A DNA stretch of 64,000 nucleotides from Polytrichum commune (taxonomy: Eukaryota > Streptophyta > Polytrichopsida > Polytrichales > Polytrichaceae), in contig OX485808.1 of the NCBI GenBank assembly GCA_950295325.1, forward strand, positions 27,362,527 through 27,426,526, in the 5' to 3' direction. Below the pieces are notes generated by a model, which ran no database searches, had not been told where the DNA came from, and saw nothing but the letters and a program-made list of their open reading frames with translations. Within the stretch, counting starts at the first letter, position 1, and the number at the start of each line of letters is the position of its first letter. A program made the translations under genes and the position numbers. Below, one piece after another: positions 35,202 through 46,665 of this stretch.

Positions 35202-37516
35202 CTACCTACGTGCATGTCCAATGTGGTTGGCATTGTGTGTCCTCACCATGTAGTCCACAAGATCCTCCCTTGCCATGTGACCTTCCAATAGAGCCCTCTC
35301 CTCGCTAACTAGTCCCATAGGTCGCGGTGGTTGGAATGCCTCCTCTTCCTCTCGTGGCGACGACTCGATGTCGTCCATGGGTGGAAGATGGCAGTCCACC
35401 AAAATTTGGTCCAGCGTCCTATCCTTGCTTGCGAGCAGGATGTTATGTAATACACAACATGAATGCACTACCGTAGGGAGGAAGTCGAGTTTCAAAGACG
35501 ATTTAGTTCCAATCTCTTTGAATCTCGCCTTCAGAATGCCGAAGGCTCTTTCAACACTCATTCGTGTCGAAGAGTGTTTTTTGTTGAACCACAACTCCTC
35601 CCTGGACAGGGGCACACCCATGGGACCCATTTTGAAAGGTGTAATGCACCAGCTCAGCAATGGGTACCCACGGTCTGCCACGATGTAGGGCGGGAATGGC
35701 AAACCCACGGGCCAGCTTAGAGGGTCGTCGTGGAAGCCACCCATCACACCCTGCTCAACTTTGCGATAAAACTCTGAACTCTTAAAGTGCGCAGAGTCGT
35801 GGAGAGATCCTGGTGGTCCTGTGTTGACTGAGGTGAAGTAACACCTGCTGTCAACCACTCCTTGTAGCAATATAGAAAAAGACTTGTTCCGGTTGCGGTG
35901 GTCTGCCGCCACAACCGTGTTAGATGGCGCAGCGATATAGATGTGGGAGCCATCGATGGCCCCAATACAGTTAGGCAATCCTTGCTTTGACTGGAATGCC
36001 GTGGCGACCTTCACCAGCCTCCTCCCAACCGGCCACGCTACTAGATGCCCAAAGTTGGCGCTCAAGGCTGAACACACCTGCCTCAGGATCTCGCTAACCG
36101 TAGATTTCCCCAATGCAGCTTTGTCCGCCACCAACGGAATTGCCACGCCGTGCATAAGCTTGTATAATGTAACTACCAATTTTTTCTCCACACCTATAGG
36201 TTGTCACCAGTGAGTTTGTTGCCCTTGGATGTATGGTCTAAGGTCATGAACCAACCTGTCAAAAGTCCGCCTCCTCATGCGCAAAATGTCGTAAAACATA
36301 TCAGGTGTGTATATGTTGAAGAGGTACTCCTCAAACCAACACGTAGATCTAGGTTTTACGTACCATCTTGCATCCAGCATGCCTACATGCCAAGCAAGCA
36401 AGTCCAAAACTTGCTTGACATGTGGGTGTTCCAATCCTTCCTCTTGGGTTTCTTGCCGTGTAAATGCCATGTGTGCCGTGTCATGAACACTCTCTTCCAG
36501 CCCTCTCCTCAACTTCTTCCTGTGCGCCAATACACCTGCTCTTGCATCTGTAGATGTTATGTACATCGACATCATGACTACACATATGTCGATGCATGCT
36601 AGTAATGTGTGTATAGCCGTAGGAAAATCCAATGTTGGTATTGATGTTGTTGTCTCTGGGTGATGCAGGGGAATGGTGCCACCTTCATCAGTTGGAGGAG
36701 AAGGTGGCGTCCACATGTTCGCTGACGGACCAAGAGGCGGAGACCAACCTCCCGGAAGAGGAATGCCACGAAGGCCGGGAAAGGGTGTCGTGACGGACGA
36801 TGCCGGGACATCTCGCTCCCGGGGAACAAGAGGCACCGAGTAAGTGGAGGGTCCGGTTCGGACTCGGATTGAGAGCATGGGGTAGCTGTTGTAATAGGTG
36901 TCTTGCATAACACAGGTTGGCTCACACATTAGGAAACAATGCAAACATTTAAATTTTGTGGATTGGCATACACAAAGGCACATGTGGAATCAAACATGTT
37001 GGCATTCCCACATAGATTGACATAGAGGTAGCATGTAGGAATGACATGGAGTCGTGTGGTTACATGCAATCATCTAAACCAATACATGATCTCACTTGTT
37101 TATGGGCTCAAATGGATCTTGCAAATTATGTTGTGGTATGGTGTGAATTTGGACAAAAAACATAGGCACGGTAGTGCAAGTACCTTATGATGGAGACTCC
37201 GAATGGCAAGCCCAGCTGCTGCTAGTCTCTCCCTCATTGCCTCGAAAGGCCCTGATGCAGTTACAAGAGGTATGCTTTGAGGCAAAATATCATGTGTATT
37301 GGCGTCATCCCGAACCATGAACAATAAAGAGCGCCCTAGCTCGTGCGACTCCAACTCCACTTCGGAGTCGAATCGAACCATTAGGTGCCATAGACTCGTG
37401 CAATCTTCCTGCAACTCGTACTTGCAGTACATCTCCACAAGAGGGAGCAACTGCATGCACGTGGAGCGTATATCGTGGTGTGAAGGAACAGGTAAATTCA
37501 CATGTCGGCGCCACAC
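35202..37516 (-). pseudogene. Harbinger DDE transposase with one in-frame UGA
   Basis: DDE_4-type nuclease (HARBI1 family). One frame runs from 36983 to 35202, interrupted once by TGA at 36206-36204, directly after GQQTHW. Upstream of the stop is the helix-turn-helix-like region (FYDILRMRRRTFDRLV); downstream, KSTVSEILRQV and the catalytic core with Asp in GAIDGSHIYIA, Asp in VADRGYPL and Glu in SVERAFGIL. An upstream exon at 37516-37184 (111 codons from MWRRHVNLP) fits in phase to an acceptor at 36920 by a GT-AG intron; that joining is inferred. Apart from the single stop the coding sequence looks undamaged, so the copy died recently, or the base is a sequencing error or a recoded codon. Confidence 0.85.
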
Positions 37517-40500
37517 TAGTTGCCCTGTGCAAGGCGTCCATGATGGAGCACAATATCAACAACACACGACAAGGACATATTGAAACACCCCTAAACGCCA
37601 ACCCAAAATCACCACACCACATGCCAAAGCTTGGACTGAGTTCACAAACCCAATTTTGAATGCCGAAATTCGGCCCCATGTCGGATCGAGTGCGAGTAGT
37701 AAGCATAGCAGAGCAGCTTGTATCCTATCCAGAAATCCTCCAACCTACACATAAAATTCTCGCGGTCAACAAACCAAAACTGCCTGTACAGTGGCCTCTG
37801 TGACCAATATGCCAACATGCCCGAGAACGTATGCTCGAATGGACATAAGGGAACCGGAGCAATGCGGCTCGTGCTGCTGGATGGCGATCAGGGCACGGTG
37901 TCTGGAACGCATGTAATTATTTTGTGCTTATACCTGAAGTCTGGAATGCGGTGGGAGGTCTGTGGCTGCTAGGCACCCAATGGACAGGGAGACCTCGTAT
38001 TGGAGGAATTATCGTGGAAGGAAATGCAATTGTGTGGAATCCAGGCAGGTCGACAAGTGAACACAATTTCTTGTAGCCTGGACGTAACTCGGTGCCGTGG
38101 ACGCACAACCAGGTATTGGTGAATGGGTGCAGGCAAAAAAAATATTGCGATCTCCACGGAATGTGCACACAGGAATAGAGTGTGTGGAAGCACTGTCGAC
38201 CGCAAGAGAATGGGGCATGAGGCAAACGAAAGGCAAGCCTGGACCAATTCGAGATGGAACAATTGTGAAGCACACAATTGACGAAGACAGAAAGACATAG
38301 GGCAGAACAGAGTGGAGTGCCCACATGTTGATGGGCTGAGGGGAAATGCGGTAGGGGAGGACGTCAGGCCCTCGAATTAACAACAACACCATCCTGTCAG
38401 AATTGCGCACTGAACACAATCGAATGGCTGCACAAAGCAATACGGACTCACAAGAACTCTGCCCCCAAGAACTGCAGCCCAGCTGCGACCGGCAATCACA
38501 GACAATCACAACACGCAGACCAGACAATCGTTGGCACAAAGTGGAAACTATGCCGAAAACGCAGACTGTGGCTCTGGTGCAATACAGCGGAAATAAATGT
38601 AAAGCGGATGAATGGAACATGATATTTATGTGATGTGCTGAAATGCACTTCAGAGAAGAGGTACATGCGGCAGCAGCCGTGAAAATGAGCAGAAGGCGGA
38701 AGACACAAACAACGCACACGGATTTCCAACAAATTCGCGGAATTTCGCACAAATGTGCAATTTGGGCACGTTCTGTCATTGTTGAAGACGCCGCACAAGC
38801 TGGAGTCCCCGAGTACCCCCACCCACAGAGGCCCCTCCTGCCGGTTTCGCAATGTCCACACCAGGCCTTTGGGTCGCAGCCACACCTCTGCCGCCGCTGG
38901 TGTCCGGTGGGGCCAACTGCATCCGAAGCCTTTGGGGTTGCAGTAGAGTCGCGGCGACTTGAAGAATGAAGGGAGCAAACCTCCATAACCTGCGCAGCCA
39001 TGTGCCTGTCCTAAGCGCCGCGACCGCAGGCGGAGAGCCTGCACCCCGAAATTGCCATAGCAGCCAGGACGCGCAACGGCAGGGGATGGCACAGAGGGAG
39101 CGAGGGTTCGGAGTGCTCGGATTGCACTGCTGCATCTAAGGAGGAGGGCATGGCATACGGAATGAGTGTGATGCCACAGACAAGCTGTGTGCGGGAGAGA
39201 GCGTGGGTAGCTCGCCCTCCGGACGCATGACGCAGCGGGCAAACGTCGCGACGAGGAGCCATCAAACCCTATGCGCGCACAAGTTCTTCCACATGAACGA
39301 ACTAGGCGCTATCAAGCGCCCGAGGGGGGGGTGCGTTGCCAAACAGTATGTCTTTGAAGCCACAGACGCGGAGGGTCACATGCAGGGGCTACACAGATCA
39401 ACAATTCTCCGCACACACGTCGGGAGAACGCTCCGACATCCACACAGAAATGCCCCATCACCAACACCCAGCTGTGGCAGCAAGCAGGAAGCACCCTCAA
39501 CTCACCCAAACTCGAGCTCTCGGAGCTCAGTGTCGAGAACGCGGGGAGTGGCATCGCCCATGGTGCTCCGCTGGGATCGTGGAGCGTGCGGGGAGAGTAG
39601 CAGGGCCGTGCGGTGGACGGCAAGCAGACGAGCATGGGAGACCGTATTCTGAGCGAGCGGGGATGGGGACTTCACGTCGGAGACGACAGTGTTTCGGTGG
39701 ATGAAAGTCCGGGGGCTTCCGGCCCCTACCCACCCGGTGCGGGGCACCGTCATGGACCCGTCCGCCGGCACGGGCTGGGTCACTACCCGAATTGAAAGTT
39801 CCCGGCATCCACTTTTTAACCTGGGTCCCGGCCCAGGACCGCTGTGTGCGGCTAGGCCCTTAGTTGGTAAGTTTATAGGGGGAAGAATGACCAAACCGCA
39901 TGTTTAACTCGGTGGTGGTCTAACTCAAACTTGGGTTTATTTAGGGTGGTAGGACTTAGGGCTTTAAGGGTGGTGTGAGGAAGGCTCAACCTGAAAGGTT
40001 GCTTGGTTTTGTACACAAGGACACATAGTATTTCTCAATGTTGGGACCTTGTGCTACCTAAATAAAAGTTGTGTGTGTTTAAGAGTTATATTGTGGAGCA
40101 TTGTGGGAGGATTTCTATGGCTAAGGGTGGTCAAGTAAATACATGTGAGCCATAGGCTCTCACCTGGACGCATAAGGGTGGGGGTTTATAGCTGACAGTT
40201 CCTCCCACCAATAGATAATATGCCCCATGTATCTACTCTTTGCAGATGTTCTATCTGTTCTATCTTTGTAGATGTATCACGTTCTATTTGTTTCTCGAAT
40301 TAGATTGTGTTATTAAATCCACGGGAATGGGGTACCTTTTCAACAAATTGAATATAAAGTATCTCCAAAATCCACGGTCATAGGCACTCTTTCTATGAAA
40401 ATCGCCAACCATAATTCGAATTTTCCGCTCTCCAAACTCTGCTCTCCGCTCTACGCTCACACTACTAAGTTTCCCACTTTTCAACATCTATGTGCTATAT

Positions 40501-40623
40501 TGAATCACTATATTTTGCCTTGCCCTACCCCTTAAACCGGCTCCCATATGTTTCATCAAACAATGTGGGACATCTAGAACTCAAGAATTCGAGTGCATAT
40601 TTGTTTTTTGGGTCTACCAACTA

Positions 40624-40712
40624 AAATGTTTGGAATTTGGGGGATTGTAATATACCATTGGAAAGGTCTTGAAAATACCTTTCCAACGGTATATTACACA
40701 CCCAAACATTTA
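40624..40712. repeat. Foldback repeat, ~89 bp
   Basis: TGTAATATACCATTGGAAAGGT (arm 40646-40667) pairs with ACCTTTCCAACGGTATATTACA (40677-40698) with a single mismatch and a 9-nt loop. Outer arms AAATGTTTGG (40624) and CCAAACATTT (40702) pair as well. It resembles a tiny foldback transposon or an inverted duplication. Confidence 0.75.
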
Positions 40713-40769
40713 AAAAAACTACCATAGAAAAATAAAAAAAGCAAAAAGCAAAATATGTAGTCGTTTAGT

Positions 40770-40846
40770 GACTGTAGATCAAGGTGGTCAAAGAACCACA
40801 ATGGATAAACGATTGCGGTTCTTTTTTGCATAGTTTTCTACTACAC
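40770..40846 (-). repeat. CACTA-type terminal and subterminal sequence (right end)
   Basis: Read on the minus strand this is TAGTAGAAAAC followed by A-rich sequence, GAACCGCAATCGTTTAT, CATTGTGGTTCTTTGACCACC. It matches the left terminus at 44315 block by block. The orientation makes it the right end of an element lying to its left, but no matching left end was located. The final GTG is altered. Confidence 0.6.
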
Positions 40847-41345
40847 TAAATACGAATGCATACACTAAATATCAATAAGTAACATTAAATTTAAACTCAA
40901 ACACTAAATATCAACTATGGTAATATGTGGAAGTTACATGTTTGAATTTAGTATTAGTAAGGATATGAAAAAAAAATACAATGATAAAAGGAGAATTTCA
41001 ACATATCTTCTAGCAATTCTTCTAACACTAACTATCAAAGAATTGAAAATTTAATGTTGAGCAAGGTCGGGTGGTAACAACATCAAATATAATCAAACAC
41101 TAAATATCATATTTAGTGTAGTGACAACACAAGGTACTTGTCACATGTAAATTACATTGAATATGTACAAATTAAATCGCTGATTTTTCTGTAAAAATTG
41201 TTGTGAGAAGATTTGCAAGCCACATCTTCGACACATTTAACAAGAAGTAGAGACAAGTGAAGCCCAAGAGAAGACACGGGAATGGTCAAACTTGATATTT
41301 TTTCAAAACTACCCTTTTTGGGCATGCTTCAAAAAAATTTGCACA

Positions 41346-41514
41346 TTCACTTTTTGGTGCATGGTCATTGTTCTTGGCCCACATTTGGTTTACACCTAGT
41401 GAGGGGTCCAAAGATTTGTTAAGAAGTCGGACCATGAAAATTGGATCATGAACTCGGACCACTGAAATAGCCCCACTTCCATGGTCCGGCTTCATGATCC
41501 ATAGTGTAAACCGG
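41346..41514. mobile_element. Truncated MITE, same family as 14032-14463
   Basis: Shares the right half of the 14-kb MITE: TTTTTGGTGCATGGTCATT, TTTACACCTAGTGAGGGG, the CGGACCAT blocks and the terminal CATGATCCATAGTGTAAACC. Directly after it TTTTACACTATGGACCATGA (41519-41538) is a second, opposite end of the same family, so two partial copies appear to abut. Confidence 0.75.
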
Positions 41515-42747
41515 TATATTTTACACTATGGACCATGAAATTTAATTCCAATAAATCATGATTAATTCCAACAATTACATTTTTAGAATTAATTGGGCTT
41601 GATTAATTTGGTAAGCATACTTTTTGATTTAATCAGGCTTAATTAGGATCAATCAAAATTAATTAGACTTAATTACAATCAATCACACTTAATTAGTTTA
41701 AATGCATATGAATACTTTGTGAAAGTAGAAGGTATTAACTAGACTATAATATATAACATACTAAAAAATAAATTTAAAATTTAGTTCCATTTAGAAAATG
41801 ACAAAGACCCTTTCAATGGTAAGTCACAAAATTGTCACCTCAGTGCTAGTGAGAGTTTTGTAATATTTTCGACTTCCAAATTAATTACATGCTTTATTGA
41901 TGGTTTCACTTTGATAATGAAATCCCACTCAATTGCTTATTTATTCAATGGAAGTGAACATATATATTGGATCTTGGACCTTGAAAGTGAAGGGCACTCA
42001 ACATGGGGATTTGTGGATAAGTGGCCTTCAAGAATGCAAGGGCAATGGTTTTTTCAAAGTCAGGCGGGCGGGCAAAAAATTTTGGTCGGGTCGAGAAAAT
42101 TTAGATTTCTATCTGGGTGGTTGCCTCTGCCCTAATCCACCTCCCCTGAAAAAGTTCCAGGGGGGTGGGGTGTTTAACATCCCCCGCACGAAAGGGTCAA
42201 AAGCTTGTGGACTTCTCCAGATCCTCAAAAAGCTTTCCACAGAAACCCCAGCCCAGCATAAACAAGAATATTGAGAAATGGTTTTCAAAGCAAGAACGTG
42301 CCCTTTTGCAAAATTCTCACTGACTGCATCGATCTCAACAGATCAGGCTACACGTCTCCCTCTTCCTCTTCTTCTCCGTCTTCTCCAATCGGCTCTGCTT
42401 TCTGAGACTGCCAGCAACTTTGTTGTTACTTGGGGAGATTATCCGTGTTCTACGTATGAAATCATCAATTTCAACAAAATCATGTTGCATTTTGTGTCAT
42501 TGCATGATGTCACACGCTACACTAATTCGCTTTTTTATCACACATCCATGTTAACACTAGAATATGTTAGCACTTTGGTTGCCACAGGAGTGATGTTATG
42601 GAGGTTCGAGTGTACTTGAAAAATTGAGATCATCTGAGTAAAAGCTTATTGACACTATGCAACTTCAAATACCTAGTAATAACAGTAATATATACAAAAA
42701 ACAATGTGGTTCATTGGACTCCTGGCACTTAGGTCACCACGTGGCAA

Positions 42748-42749
<2 letters not shown>

Positions 42750-42783
<34 letters not shown>
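42750..42783 (+). repeat. (CT)17 microsatellite
   Basis: Uninterrupted CT dinucleotides following GCAACAT and ending in GATC. No nearby gene. Confidence 0.95.
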
Positions 42784-42786
<3 letters not shown>

Positions 42787-44314
42787 CAAGGCTATGATAT
42801 TAAACATTTTGTGATTATAAACTTTCACATTAGTCAACTAAAAATTGTTTTCTTTACAAATAGATGATAATACAAGCAAGAGATCCTACATATACCTACA
42901 TGGAAAAGGGTCATACTTTCCATACCATATATGTAACGAGGATGTAGATGAAAGAGGTATAGTAACCATGATTACAACCGTGTCACTGAATCACGTATGT
43001 AACCCATGGTAAAAAAACAGGGTTTGGAAGAACTCACCATAGGTAAGAACTCCAATATAAACCCCTAACCCTAAAAGAAGCCTCATTTTCTTACCATTCA
43101 TGCAAGCGCAAGGTGAGGTGACTTTGTGCATACTCACTAGAATAGTTGATACGTGTGGAAAGTGAGAGGAACAAGGACGAATCACCAAGAGGAGTATTCT
43201 ACTTGGAGTAACTTAGTCATGGCCAAGGACCAATTTTGAACACCCATATGTCATTTGGCAATGAGTGTTATAATTTGAAATACTGCAATGCTTTTGATGG
43301 TGTTTATATGTGTGCGACATGGATAACAACTGGGTCTTGCTGTTATTTACCTCGTGTACGTAATTAATCATCAAATGTTTGTTGGTTGGTTGCATGGGCA
43401 CATGTGAGGCAAGCCCTTCACACTCTCAATACGAGGATGTATTGTGATTATGACATTTTAAGCATTTCTATGGGTTGATGTTACTAGGGACTTTTCCTTT
43501 GTAAGCACTCCATACATGGGGTGAAGTAGATATATGTACTTTGTAGTGAAGCAAGAAGATAGGTGATTAAACCTCAAAGGTATGGAGCAGTCAAACTTAA
43601 ACATTTGTTGTTGGTTACCATGTTATTACGGAAACCCTAAGTAAGGTACACAATCTTGCAAAGCAAAGTGAGTTATAACACAAAAGATCCAGGTTATACA
43701 ACACATAGATGAGCACGATTGCAAACAACTACACTATGCAAAATGCTATTGTGTTACCAAGTAGGACGATGTCAAGAGAATAGAAAGAGTCTTGTGGAAA
43801 TTCCCACCCACCCACCCTTGTATTGCAATGAAGAAGTTATTGAAGGATTTGGCCTCTGAAAAGAGGAAGTTCAAACTTTGTAATTTTTTTGAAAAGTCAG
43901 CTCTCTCTCTCTTTCTCTCTCTATACTTTGATTATTCCTTGCCTATAGATGAACCCGCTTGGTAACTTTATTTAACCCCAGGGTAAGAACGCTTTAGGGT
44001 TAAGCCATTGTTACCTAACAAATATCAACCATAGATCATGGGATTCACATCAATGGACACAAACTTTTACCTAATCCTATATTAAGAGTAAGAGGCCAAA
44101 AGACCCTCCTTTCGCAGGTTAAACCGCATATGGCAGTTTACCCTTAGTAACTCACAGGATTAGCGCAAGTTGTGCAAACTTAGTCTTGTGGAGAGGGTGT
44201 GTATTTTACCTCTTTTTTCGACTGCACAAGGTTCAAATGGCTAAGGAACATGTAGAATACTCTATGACAGTATGTGTATTCAATGATGCAAAATGTATTT
44301 CCATGTTGTACAAA

Positions 44315-44390
44315 CACTAGTAGAAAACATGGTTAAAAAAAACCGCAGTCGTTTTTCTATTGCGGTTCTTTTGACCACTATTTTAATAGT
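44315..44390 (+). repeat. CACTA-type left terminus with subterminal repeats
   Basis: CACTAGTAGAAAACATGG starts with the CACTA signature and the GTAGAAAA continuation common to plant En/Spm elements. Subterminal motifs ACCGCAGTCG, ATTGCGGTT and TTTTGACCACT follow and recur in the 40.8-kb terminus. It faces the TNP2/TNP1 genes at 49-63 kb and could be the left end of that element, but no right end was found before 64000. Confidence 0.6.
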
Positions 44391-45685
44391 TTTTTTGGGG
44401 GGGCGATAATTACCAATATTGGGTCACTGTCATTCAAGGTTTTAACTGTTTACACATTCATAGATCATTTCTCTTTATATTCTGTGTATATGCATTTGCG
44501 TGCAATTAATTTTTGGAAACTTAATGTCTTCACACATCCTTTACGTACGTAAAATATATATATATGTCTGGGTTAGTTTAGGTACGTACGTATCAGCAAG
44601 TGTTTGGTGCCTTTTGCAAAGAGTAAACATTGATTCGGAGTTAATTTGAAATCACAGTCCCATGTCATTCCATGAGCTATATATATGACTTTCAGGAGAT
44701 ATGCAATTGCTTGCCAAGTCCGTATTATGTCAATACACAGGTATGTCTTCGATTGCCTCTGCAACAATTAATGCACACCTGGGGAGAACCGGCAGTTGGT
44801 TACAAATGGTCCGGATGAAGTGGAAATACGACCATTCGAAGTTGAAGACTGCAGAAAAGGGGCCTACCATGGAGTAGGAATTTATGAAATATACCCTATT
44901 TTTATGAAGGAAATGGCAAGTTTGTTAACACATAACCGGTCCGACTTGCAAACCCGCGGATCTCATCCAATCGTGCCCAATGCGCTCTTAGATCGATGTT
45001 CTTCAATTCCTACGCGTGTTTCAATCGACCAACAGTGCACACACTCCCTTTAATTGTGGGACGGGTTTGTCCTATATTGACTGCCACTCACACCGAAATG
45101 CTCCTACGTATTGGGTTCAGCCCTAGCTGCAATGACGATGGCTGTCCAGTGCCTGTTGGAAACATGTGGCATTTGGATGCAACTTGTAGTCAAAATACAG
45201 TTGCAGCCAACTTGCACTGTCTTCTGAAAACGAGTGTCACTCGATTTCCACTGTCTTCTGAAAACGAGTGTCGAGTCACTCGATTTCCACTGGCACTGGA
45301 AATCGAGTGACACTCGATTTCCGTTGACACCCGCAATGCGTTGTGCCTCAAGCGGACTGAACCCAAAAACGATTGCGACATGCATTCAACCTACACTCGA
45401 ATGCTACTTGCTCTTGTATTCAAATCATAGATTACAAATGGGACAGGTCAATGAGCAAGGGACACTGGAATTGAAAAAAATGGTCTGTACAATGGTTGCA
45501 ATGATAACTACATTCCCATGAAAGAAAGTCGTGCACAAAATTACACACATACATGTCTATCAAGCGTCATAGTCTGCACACAAACTTCACATCATACATT
45601 TCAGCGATATGAATATTTTGGGCAACATACTAGAGTTTCATTGTTTGGCAACTCCAATGAAGCTCAGTAACATTATCCGCCATGC
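44391..45685. other. Non-coding stretch left of the tRNA-synthetase fragment
   Basis: No gene was recognised. A compact set of direct and inverted repeats lies at 45217-45316. The frames in 44796-45521 overlap that repeat and are not credible genes. Confidence 0.5.
45217..45316. repeat. Nested direct and inverted repeats
   Basis: CTGTCTTCTGAAAACGAGTG occurs twice (45217 and 45251). CGAGTGTCACTCGATTTCC (45231-45249) is the exact reverse complement of 45298-45316. A tighter palindrome lies between: GTCACTCGATTTCCA (45275-45289), a 7-nt loop, and its exact complement (45297-45311). Confidence 0.9.
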
Positions 45686-45937
45686 TCAGTTAATACTGCG
45701 TCCCACATCTCTCAAAGTCTCAATGCAACTACATTCAATGGTCCCAATATGTTTGAACCTTTCTTCTCTGAAAAATGAACTACTGTGGATGACATGTTCC
45801 AACACGTACAAATTTGCTATTGAATCTATGGCCACATTTCGAACATTGAGCAGAGAACAGGATTGGCGTTCCGGGTCCAGGATGCTGTAGCGCTTCAAAG
45901 CCGCTGCCACAGTCCATAGAGTTCCAGACTTGCCAAT
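45686..45937 (-). other. Unrecognised exon-like open frame
   Basis: An 84-codon minus-strand frame follows an AG acceptor-like site (45938-45939) and ends at a stop at 45686. It begins IGKSGTLWTVAAALKRY. Its composition looks protein-like, but I do not recognise the family. It could be a last exon of a gene fragment, like the tRNA-synthetase fragment beside it, or chance. Confidence 0.25.
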
Positions 45938-46665
45938 CTGCACAAATAATTACACTTTCAGGATTTATGCTTTGTACACTAAACAACTCCACATTTAGTG
46001 ACTGTCATAACAAGTAGATACAAGGCAAGAGTTTAGTGGAGCTTGTCATTTACTCTGCAAAGTATACAGCTCCAAGTCCAAGTATCAGAAGGAACCTTAC
46101 ACTAGACTCACTATAAATTGATGCAAATACTGCATGAATAGGATAATTGCCATGTCATCTCCTTAACAAGTTAAAAATTACATCACATATTAATATCTAT
46201 TTGAAGACAATTCAAACGAACAAAAAACGCCCACAATGCAAGCACGGATCATGTAAAAACAACTGGCACGAATAACGAGTCGAAATTTTACCTGGAGAGG
46301 AGGAGTTCATAGCACCCCAATCTGGAAAGGCCGGTTAGATGAACACATGCGTGTCTCTGTATATGAAGAATACAATGATTCGATTTCAAATTTATGGAGT
46401 CAGGTTGAATGTAGCTAGACATGAAACCCAAACATGGCATGCCTACATTCAACCTGAAACCATAAACTTGACCTCAAATCAAGTTTAGCAACCCCCAAGG
46501 ACAACAGACCTCGGATCCGAGGCCTTCTGCAAAGTAGCCTATTTCGATCCACAGTAAGTCAAGTTTGGAATGGTGATTGAGATGCACCCTCTTGACTTTC
46601 AAAGACATTCAAGCCTGAAACTGAGCCACATGAAAAGATGATTGCAAGGTCTTCTGAAAGCCTAC

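Larger units (their letters stand above)
31863..39859. mobile_element. PIF/Harbinger transposon (~8 kb), boundaries inferred
   Basis: The core is certain: a SANT/trihelix ORF (plus) and a DDE_4-type transposase (minus) converge, the two-gene layout of PIF/Harbinger. The outer limits are inferred: TTA is found at 31860-31862 and 39860-39862, and the sequences just inside are partly complementary (a GCCGCAC block and CCGGGTC/CCGGGACC blocks in the same order, further in TGTCCCCGCAC against TGCCCCGCAC). Between the ends and the genes there are GC-rich arms of about 2 kb on each side without recognisable coding sequence; the open frames at 31.8-33.9 and 38-39.9 kb are read as chance frames in GC-rich DNA. 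Confidence 0.6.
39863..44314. other. Intergenic, AT-rich, with repeats and MITE fragments
   Basis: No supported gene in 4.4 kb. It holds a foldback (40624-40712), a CACTA-type terminus (40770-40846), a truncated MITE (41346-41514), a CT microsatellite (42750-42783) and another CT-rich patch near 43900. Frames at 41911-42619 on the plus strand have no recognisable domain. Confidence 0.55.

Noticed and set aside
38009-39894. Minus-strand frames of 330 and 248 codons
   Set aside because: Low-complexity, Cys/Ser-rich translations with overlapping alternatives and no recognisable domain; explained as GC-rich transposon arm.
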